This document shows positions 57,615 to 64,000 of a DNA stretch of 64,000 nt, in pieces. Origin of the DNA: Ailanthus altissimus (lineage: Eukaryota; Streptophyta; Magnoliopsida; Sapindales; Simaroubaceae). A program made the translations under genes and the position numbers. Location of the stretch: assembly GCA_946807835.1 (NCBI GenBank), contig OX327702.1, positions 12,586,001 to 12,650,000 of the forward strand, written 5' to 3'. Below the pieces are notes generated by a model, which saw only the letters and a program-made list of their open reading frames with translations, was not told the origin of the DNA and ran no database searches. The number at the start of each line of letters is the position of its first letter. Position 1 is the stretch's first letter.

Positions 57615-60600
57615 TGAAACTAATACAAGCGAATATTAATTGCAACTGCATAGGTCATAAGCAAGTAATAAAGTGATGAGTGAGTATCGTTCAAAAAATG
57701 ATTGATCTTTCAAATTTATACTAAATACAATGGGTTTTTACAACTCAATTTTATCTAGGCTACTTTGATTTAATTGTAAGAAAAGAAAATTAAAGTAACA
57801 ATTAAAATTGATAATTTTGAGAAAAGATGAATCTCTACTAAATGGGATCCTAAAGACTTCATTTTGATCTATTCTTCTTATGTTCTTCTTATTTAGCAAT
57901 TTCATTCAATTTATTAATTAAGGGTTTAAGACTACTCTTATTACCTCCTCTGAGAATCAAATGAGATCCCATGTATACATATTCAAGTTGATATCCCTAT
58001 TTAACTTATCTACCTGTACATGTATTACACAACTCTTAAATGGATTACCCAAAGATTAATCTCATTACCTCTCTTGAGTGTCAAATGAGATCCTAAGCAT
58101 ACATTTCCAAGTAAATATCTTTATCATTGAACAACCATTTAATTACCCAAGTGCTATTAGCCTCCCGACTCAATAACAAATTCAAGCTATGTTTCTTAAA
58201 CCCGATAAATGGATCAATCTCTCTCGAGCATTAACTTTTTAATCAATAACTAATTTATTTTCTAATCCATTAAAGGCATTAATCTTAGAGAAACATAAAT
58301 GAATTAAACAATAATCCACCAAGTCATTCAAACATAGATATAAAACTACATCAAACCCTAGTATTTGATTTTTAGGTACAAATATATTGTTGACGTATTT
58401 TAGGGTGTATGCATATAATTCTGTACATATTGAAAAACTAAACACATGTATCATATGCACGAATTTGGCAGCGAAATTAAACATGTAATCAACATATACA
58501 CATGTACTTAAATTCTTAACAACTTAAGAATACATAAAACATACCTTTAAAGACCTCCGATGAAGATTTTAAATCCGAATTTCTTTGCTCTAACTTTGAG
58601 CTCACCTTAAAGTGCACTTTTGTTTAATTCTAGTTCACAACAATTCGGTGAGATTGTGAAGCTAGAATAAAAATAGTATAATCTCCAGCAACAAGGTTTG
58701 TATTACTTGAAAAAAAAATAAGAAGGATTTATTTTTCTTTCTCCTTTGGTTTTTCTCACAAGTCTTTGTTTAATGAAAAACTCTCTCTAAACCAACTCTT
58801 CATACAATGGTTAACACAATTGAAACCCAACCATTTTTAGTTCTCTCAACACTTCACAAGTGCTCCACCAAAATTAGATTAAGTGGCCAACTACCAAAAT
58901 AATTTTTTGGTGGCCATTTTAATGGTCTAATAAAATTAACCATTAATCACAAAATGGTGTTTCACTTAATTTAATTTATGTTTCTCAAATTGGTATGTCT
59001 TCCATTTAGGAAAAAAATAACAAATAAATAAAATCATATTTTATTTATTTAAATAATATTTATTTAATTATTCAAAAACTATTTGAATAATTAATATTTA
59101 CTTTGTTTGATTTTACTAACATGGTTAATGGGTGAATTCATGGTAAAACAATTCATGGAATAAAATTGTACCGCTTGTTAACATCTAATTAGTTAATAAC
59201 TCTTGTCAACGAATTAAATGATATACTTAACATTTAAGTCTAAACAAGTGCACAACCCGAGGAACCCTGAAACATATTTTTGGTTTGCTGAAATTTCTAG
59301 GATGGAACTATTCAATCCATTATGCTGCCTCCGTGCACAATGAGTACACTTTATATTGTGAGACTCTCTAGGTCAACGCCCGAATTGTCATATGGAACTC
59401 CTCTATACGTCCGTGAATGATGCCCCACACACACGTTACGGATATTACAAAGCGGCGTGTTAGACCATACAAGTTGAGGTTATAACATATTCATATAATC
59501 CCTCCATCATTTATCCGAGTAGAGCAGAGATATAGATCAACACCGTCAAATCTTCATATGCCAGACCGAAAGCTTACCTCAAGAATTGTATTTCAATAAA
59601 TAATATTCTCAAATAATTTTGTAATATTATTTTTCCCTAGGGTTAAACTCTTTTCCCGGAAATTACTGCTTATGGCCATAAGACTTTCTGAGATACAATC
59701 TTTAGAGCATTATGATATAATACTCACCCAAATGAGCTTATGGATCCCATATCTATGCACACTAGACTCGATGAGCATCGGACCATACCCAGCGACACCC
59801 AGCGGTCAGACTATGAAAGGTTTTTGACATGTGTAGAACCAAAGTATGGTGGATCACTCACAAGCCCATCGTGGCACTTAGGTCAAACGACCACGAATAC
59901 TACTCAACTCGAAAGACCCTTCATTGACGGCTTAATGGGATGTCTATTGGAGATCTTTGTAAGTCTGTTCAATATTCAGTCCTTACTGAATACCTGTATC
60001 TCTATACGAGCTTTCACTAAACTCATAGTTTACTAAGACTAACCATCTGGACCATCCAGATATAGACATACACCAATCTATATATTTATTAAGGTATTTA
60101 CTAACAGACCAGCATCAGTGAAGATAAATCGGGAATATAATATTTGAGAACATATTTACATAATGACATTTTCTAGCACTATTTGTAACTCTTTGTAACT
60201 ACGTCATTACTAATATATTCTTAGATCTTTGTCCCATTTCAGACAAGGCTCTAACACTTTAGATATCGCTGACTCTTATAACCTGATAACTCTTATCAGT
60301 GCTAACTCTTAGCATTTATAACTCTCAGCGTTGCTAATTCTTAGCACTGATCTAAACTCATTTAGACCAGATTTGAACTCTTTCAGATCGTACAATATCT
60401 GAAACGTTACAAGCATCTTATTATATATAAAATATAATTAGCGATTTAATGAAATGATAATACTAGTATAAATATTAAACAAATATTCATATATAAAGGG
60501 ATGGCACGTAAGCACAAATCCTAACATATATCCACCCATAACTAAGCACAAAACGAAGATTGTCCAGAAGTTCATAAGTGCAAACATGTTTATACAACCA

Positions 60601-61118
60601 AAATCTACAATTACAAACTTCAAATAAAAGAGAAAAAGCAAAAGAAAATGAGAAAACCAATTTTCAAGGGTGTCTCCAAGGCTTCACTCCTTCAAGTGTC
60701 TTCAGTGATCCTTAAAAAGTCTTTGAAGACACTATTTCTCTTTTTTAAATTTGAATTCAAGCATTTCTCTCTTTTGTTTTTTGTGCCTCCTTTTAATGAT
60801 ATGAGAAGTAGCTTAAAGGTTTTAATTTATAGGCTTCAAATTATGGCAAAAATTAATGCACAATGTCAAATCTGATTTAGGGTCATGACACTTTCATTGT
60901 CTCCTCGAACTGTTCACTTTCACTATTTAAATTGAGCGTTTTGGTTCCCCTTTTATAATTTTGCGCTTTTTTTTTCTAGATTTTTACCTCAAAAAACTCT
61001 GTTAACTTTAAACCTATAAATGACATTAACACACATAAAAAAAATTAATATTCATGCTCAAAATAAGTAAACATTAAGTAATGAGAGATACAATACTATG
61101 TATAAAATGCGCTTATTA
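57615..61118 (-). repeat. Tat/Ogre-like gypsy LTR, minus strand, split by LTR F
   Basis: The segments 57615-58387 and 60532-61118 join as an LTR of about 1.35 kb, close in size to solo LTR E. The minus-strand start is TAATAAGCGCATTTTATAC at 61118. It is preceded (minus strand) by GACGAGCAAGTATTTAAG and TTCTGGGGAGTT, the 3' region and purine tract typical of plant Tat/Ogre elements. The plus strand near 57655 has AAGTAATAAAGTGATGAGTG, which recurs at 63946. The left boundary is inferred by comparison with E. No coding domain was recognised nearby. Confidence 0.65.
58388..60526 (-). repeat. Copia solo LTR F, minus strand
   Basis: Exact TSDs TATAT (58383-58387 and 60527-60531) flank a 2139-base LTR. 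The minus-strand start is TGTTAGGATTTGTGCTTACG and the end ...AATACGTCAACA. The conserved core is at 59740-59920, and AACTCTTAG-type repeats are at about 60240-60390. A 98-codon frame at 59740-60036 crosses the core, as in L1, but has no recognisable domain. Confidence 0.92.
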
Positions 61119-61640
61119 AACTCCCCAGAACTTAAATACTTGCTCGTCCTTGAGTAAGGAGACACGATTAAGAACTAAAATGAAAACAAAAAATAAGAAG
61201 ACATTAAACTTCAATTTGGCAAATAATTAACAAATTGTCTGAAAAATTTCTCATGACTACCAATCTCAAGAAAATTTTAAATGTTATAATAGTTCAATAT
61301 GTAAATCCAGTACCTTTTTTACCCCATAAATGACCTACTTGGTGCATGTGTGTATAGTTAGTATCATTAGTCAAATGCACTCGGATTAGTTATGCACACA
61401 AGTCAATGAAATGGTCTCTATGAACTTTGTTTTATTTATTTAATACTCCATAGGCTTATTTTTTGCATCACTCTTCACTAATGTAGGCAAACACATAATT
61501 AAAGATCAAATAGGACTTTATCTAGCTTGCAATATATGGCTAGGGTAAGAATAGGATAAAATGGATCAATTTCAGCTCAACTCACACCATAAACACACAT
61601 TCCTCTAAAGATTAATCAAACTGAACTATTTGTTTTCTAA
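61119..61640 (-). other. 3' untranslated region of the Tat/Ogre-like element
   Basis: On the minus strand it contains the purine-rich TTCTGGGGAG next to the LTR and CTTACTCAAGGACGAGCAAG. A GAAAAATTTCTCATGACTAC-type word (plus strand, about 61238) also occurs. There is no open frame. It is interrupted to the right by a D-like LTR. Confidence 0.5.
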
Positions 61641-62386
61641 CTTATTTCCCCTAAACTTATTCCTTCGATTCCCTTGCTATTTTGTTGTACCAATGGCATC
61701 CTTAATGCTCTATACCCACGCGGCGACTAACTAGCACGGCACGACTTAAGTAGGTCACAGACGTCTAAACTAGCAACACTTACCGTGATATTTAAAGACA
61801 TCTCACTAGCTATGCAGCAAAATTCTATATCACTTAAATATAGCGAGATAATATCCCGAACATATCGTGGGCAACTCAACTGACTTGACTTGACTCGACA
61901 AACACCACTTCCTAGAGTTAATGACACACCCCTAACACGTGCCCAATACATAAGGGATATACTGGCTAGGTCTTAAACTATCACCACTCTGCTTATCTGA
62001 TTTGAGGGTAACCAATGGCCTTCAAAAATAATTTTTAATAACTAAAATCATTACGTAAAACATTTTTTTTCACTTTTGAACTCATAAATACATTTTTCTA
62101 TAAACTAAAATAACTAAGATATTTGTATTTTTCTTCAAAACGTATATAAGCTAATATTCATCGAATATTTAAACAATGGTATATTAAAGCATAATTAAAC
62201 AAGCAGAAATAAATTAAAAATTTTCCACTCACAATCTTTTTCAAGCTCAACACCGCGTCTATTAACTTTTATTCTACTGTGTTCGGCCTTCTGTCATCTA
62301 TGTGCCACATTTAACATTAAACCACACATTAATACTAAACTTGACGTCCATATTATCAATGTCCATTCTATTAAACACGCATCACG

Positions 62387-62419
<33 letters not shown>

Positions 62420-62690
62420 TCAAACATATTTTATTCTATTTATCAATTATTAATTCTACACATTCATACACATACATACTTATACAATATACATATATAT
62501 ATATATTCAAACATATTTTATTCTATTTATCAATTATTAATTCTACACATTCATAGACATACATACTTATACAATATACATATATATCACATAAATATAT
62601 TCATATACATATGTGTATATATATATAAATATATACATATATACATACAACCATACTTACATGTTTACATAAATCTATACATATATTCAC

Positions 62691-62721
<31 letters not shown>

Positions 62722-63611
62722 AACATGCATAAATACATACAAACATACATATGTATTTCTATTCATTAATACACATATATGAATATCTACACCTATACAT
62801 ACAAAAATATATGTATACACACATAAAGATGTATATACATATATATCTATATACATATATATACATCTAAATACATGAAATAAATACTAAAATAATAAAT
62901 TTCTTCTTACTTCTTTCTTTTTCTCCTTCCTTTCTTTTTCTTTCTTTTCTTTCTTTCTTCCCTTTTCTTTCTTTCTACCTTTGGCAAAACACTTCTCTCC
63001 CTCTCTCTTTTTCTCTTTTCTTCTCTCTTTTCAGTTAACACTTCTCTCTTTCTTGTTCTTCTCACGTGCAATCTCTCTCTTTTCTAAACACTTCTCTTCT
63101 TTCTTCTTTTTAGCCAATTAAAACACTATAATTGCCCCTTTTATTTTTAACTTTTCCATAACCAATCATAATAACACACACATACTGACTTTGTTAACTT
63201 ATCCCATTTAAAAGAATATAATAATAATAATAATAATATAAAATTTTCATAATATCTATTATTATTATATTATTAAATTTAGATAAATGTTAATCAATTA
63301 ATTTATATTAACAATAGTTAACTTTTAACTCAACCTTAGTTAATTCTTAACTATAGTTAGGTTAATAAATTAATTAAATAATAATTGTGTGATTTTACCC
63401 TATTGCCATTTAACGTGGTTGACCAGTCCACCTGTGCGGGTCCCACACTACTACACTAATAAGTTGACATAACTACATTGAAATATTATTCGCACGTGCC
63501 ACACAAAAAAACTATTTGCAATAGAGTCAAGATCGATTATCCCTATAGTTTCTTTATCGCGATACTTCAAAATCTAGGTATCTATGATATTCATAGGAAT
63601 CAAGTCTCACA
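61641..63611 (-). repeat. Old D-like gypsy LTR, minus strand
   Basis: Two blocks are homologous to D2. The first, 61690-62260, has CTCTATACCCACGCGGCGAC, TATAGCGAGATAATATCCCG and GAGTTAATGACACACCCC, then the ACTCACAATC block. The second, 63500-63611, has AAAATCTAGGTATC and ends ...AAGTCTCACA. Between them the DNA is expanded by microsatellites. It is much more diverged than D1 and D2. The left end is not defined, so no TSD was found. Confidence 0.7.
62390..62880. repeat. Microsatellite region (TA/CATA-rich) with a 95-base tandem duplication
   Basis: It consists of long runs of TATATACATACA-type words. Within it, a block beginning TTCAAACATATTTTATTC and ending near ACTTATACAATATACATA is present twice (about 62418-62500 and 62512-62590) with almost no differences. 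A pyrimidine-rich run of CTTT/TCTC words follows at about 62905-63110, and (AAT)n at 63222-63238. Frames called across it encode only repeat translations. Confidence 0.9.
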
Positions 63612-63909
63612 TGGTGGGTAAAATTGCATGTTAGAAGCATTTCACTCAAGGAACAATCCTTTTATGTCTTGCTTCTATATTTGCTGAATGGTCTTACCAA
63701 TTCCTTTCTATGATTTCCTCATCTTGAGTTTGCTCGACAAAAACCAGAAATTCGAAAGTGTGAACCTTGTTGATCTTCAACAAAATGACCTATTCTCATG
63801 CACTTCAAAACAACCTCACAAACTCAAACTTAGAAAAATTTAAAAGAAACTAAATCATTACATTAAGATCAAGTCACTTAACCATAATATTAGTACAAAT
63901 TCAAAATCT
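63612..63909. other. Unassigned stretch, probably Tat/Ogre-like untranslated DNA
   Basis: No frame or domain is visible. Its position between a D-like LTR and a second copy of the Tat/Ogre-like LTR edge suggests it is leader of that element. Confidence 0.35.
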
Positions 63910-64000
63910 ACTATCCCACACACGAATATTAACCGCAATTTTATGTGAGGTGAGCAAGTAATAAAGTGATGAGTGAGTATTGTTCCTACGAGGATTAATC
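63910..64000 (-). repeat. Start of a second Tat/Ogre-like LTR, cut by the window edge
   Basis: The sequence from CGAATATTAACCGCAA through GCAAGTAATAAAGTGATGAG and GTTCCTACGAGGATTAATC matches 57630-57710 in the same orientation. It may be the 5' LTR of the element whose 3' LTR is at 57615-61118, or a second copy. Confidence 0.6.

Noticed and set aside
62302..62856. Frames encoding YIYIYI-type peptides
   Set aside because: They are translations of TA/CATA microsatellites.

Overview
This is a plant nuclear window, most likely eudicot heterochromatin. The sequence is AT-rich and has no convincing host gene, tRNA or rRNA. Almost every recognisable base belongs to decayed retrotransposons: Ty1/copia primed by initiator-Met tRNA, Ty3/gypsy of at least three lineages, and one L1-type LINE. 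No short open frame looks like a host gene. I found no new biological system; the value of the window is an unusually clear record of nested insertions, many with exact target-site duplications (TSDs).

Region 1 (1-4745): three partial copia LTRs on the minus strand lie back to back (1-1726, 1727-2779, 2780-3313), next to a broken Athila/Tat-like gypsy integrase fragment (3314-3960) and its AT-rich tail.

Region 2 (4746-35366): a five-level nest. A minus-strand copia LTR (G) is split by copia element A (5319-33785, TSD AAATT). The 5' LTR of A holds a 1.27-kb solo LTR E (TSD GGCAT). The 3' LTR of A holds copia B (14491-18342, TSD AACCT/AACTT) and copia C (18450-33185, TSD TATAG). The integrase of C is split by a gypsy LTR D1 (23660-28446, TSD TATGT), which itself carries a second copy of the same LTR in the opposite orientation (24665-27048). 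C is the youngest and best preserved coding element: gag, integrase, RT and RNase H are readable but broken by stops, frameshifts and an internal deletion.

Region 3 (35367-41104): about 1.3 kb of unassigned AT-rich DNA, then a minus-strand gypsy remnant M (gag and protease, 36640-39960) with its 5' LTR (40008-40470), then about 0.6 kb unassigned.

Region 4 (41105-57614): one minus-strand L1-type LINE, cut apart by solo LTR K (41328-43329, TSD GTTAT), gypsy solo LTR D2 (43417-46189, TSD CCTGT) and a truncated minus-strand copia H (about 46782-54955). H holds solo LTR I, which holds solo LTR J (50223-52334).

Region 5 (57615-64000): a Tat/Ogre-like LTR on the minus strand, split by copia solo LTR F (58388-60526, TSD TATAT), then its 3' untranslated region, a decayed relative of the D LTR containing microsatellites, and the start of a second Tat/Ogre-like LTR running off the window.

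Nothing here is likely to make a functional protein. What might still act are LTR promoters, the inverted repeats in D1 as a source of double-stranded RNA, and repeat arrays in the copia leaders.
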